Assembly (NCBI GenBank): GCA_024640385.1
Contig: JAHEFC010000057.1
Coordinates: 1-13,937 of the forward strand
Direction: 5' to 3'
Origin: Sphingobacteriales bacterium
GTDB lineage: Bacteria; Bacteroidota; Bacteroidia; Chitinophagales; Chitinophagaceae
Length of the DNA: 13,937 nucleotides
In this document: positions 13,846 through 13,937 of the stretch, one piece after another
Numbering within the stretch: the first letter of the stretch is position 1
Layout of the letters: each line of letters opens with the position of its first letter
Made by a program: the position numbers and the translations under genes
The notes under the pieces: model-generated
Told to the model about the DNA's origin: nothing
The model's input: only the letters and a program-made list of their open reading frames with translations
Database searches by the model: none

Positions 13846-13937
13846 CTATTTTGAATTATTTACAAAATACATCTTCATTGTACCCCTGTTCTTTACATTG
13901 ATCTCGCCCCGGAATTCACAGTTAAATGCATCCTTCA
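13846..13937 (-). CDS. 3' end of a class III adenylate/guanylate cyclase (partial)
   Basis: A minus-strand frame enters from the right edge and stops at TAG (13846-13848), giving 29 residues. The segment FNCEFRGEINVKNRGTMKMY closely matches the end of the class III nucleotide cyclase catalytic domain, where a CRGxIxVKGxGxMxTYF pattern closes the fold. The catalytic aspartates and base-selecting residues lie outside the window, so cAMP or cGMP specificity and any sensor domain cannot be judged. It ends 70 bp before the exporter ATG, with a separate promoter in between. Confidence 0.72.
   Translation of the reverse strand, partial: KDAFNCEFRGEINVKNRGTMKMYFVNNSK

Overview
The window looks like chromosomal DNA of a Bacteroidota bacterium, probably of the Chitinophaga/Niastella type (inference). 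The pointers are moderate GC content, almost no purine-rich Shine-Dalgarno sites, an exact Bacteroidota-type -7 promoter box (TATATTTG), several lipoprotein and twin-arginine signal peptides, and protein families common in that group. I see no insertion sequence, phage gene, tRNA, rRNA or CRISPR array. It reads as ordinary chromosome with some unusual enzymes.

Layout. At the left edge is the tail of an unidentified plus-strand gene. Two small plus-strand genes follow: a Cupin_5 (DUF985) protein and an AHSA1/SRPBCC protein. They converge on the rest of the window at a bidirectional hairpin terminator near 1127-1159. Everything from 1166 to the right edge is on the minus strand. In transcription order (right to left) it contains: the 3' end of a class III adenylate/guanylate cyclase; a split ThrE-type exporter pair overlapping by ATGA, followed closely by a DUF4386 membrane protein; a Tat-exported FMN 2-hydroxy-acid oxidase; a cupin; a Tat-exported D-amino-acid-oxidase-like flavoprotein; a large radical SAM protein; a PD40/TolB-like propeller lipoprotein; a soluble histidine kinase with its partner, a response regulator fused to a thioredoxin-reductase-like flavoprotein; and a monohaem cytochrome c lipoprotein.

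How the genes may work together. The kinase and the regulator-flavoprotein are 20 bp apart and form an evident two-component pair whose output is a flavoenzyme instead of a DNA-binding domain. Both places where that protein would be expected to carry redox cysteines (the thioredoxin-like domain and the reductase CxxC) are cysteine-free. The two Tat-signal flavin oxidases with a cupin between them suggest an extracytoplasmic or envelope oxidase cluster acting on hydroxy/amino acids, but a shared pathway is inference only. The clearest structural oddity is the D-amino-acid-oxidase-like protein. Its sequence blocks are in circularly permuted order: the usual C-terminal GLRP...HNYGHGG block comes before the Rossmann FAD-binding block.

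Several starts were corrected by reading the sequence. The cytochrome, the propeller lipoprotein and the large ThrE subunit each start at an internal ATG instead of an upstream GTG/TTG. The kinase (GTG) and the radical SAM gene (TTG) appear to use non-ATG starts. No gene-free stretch exceeds 300 bases.
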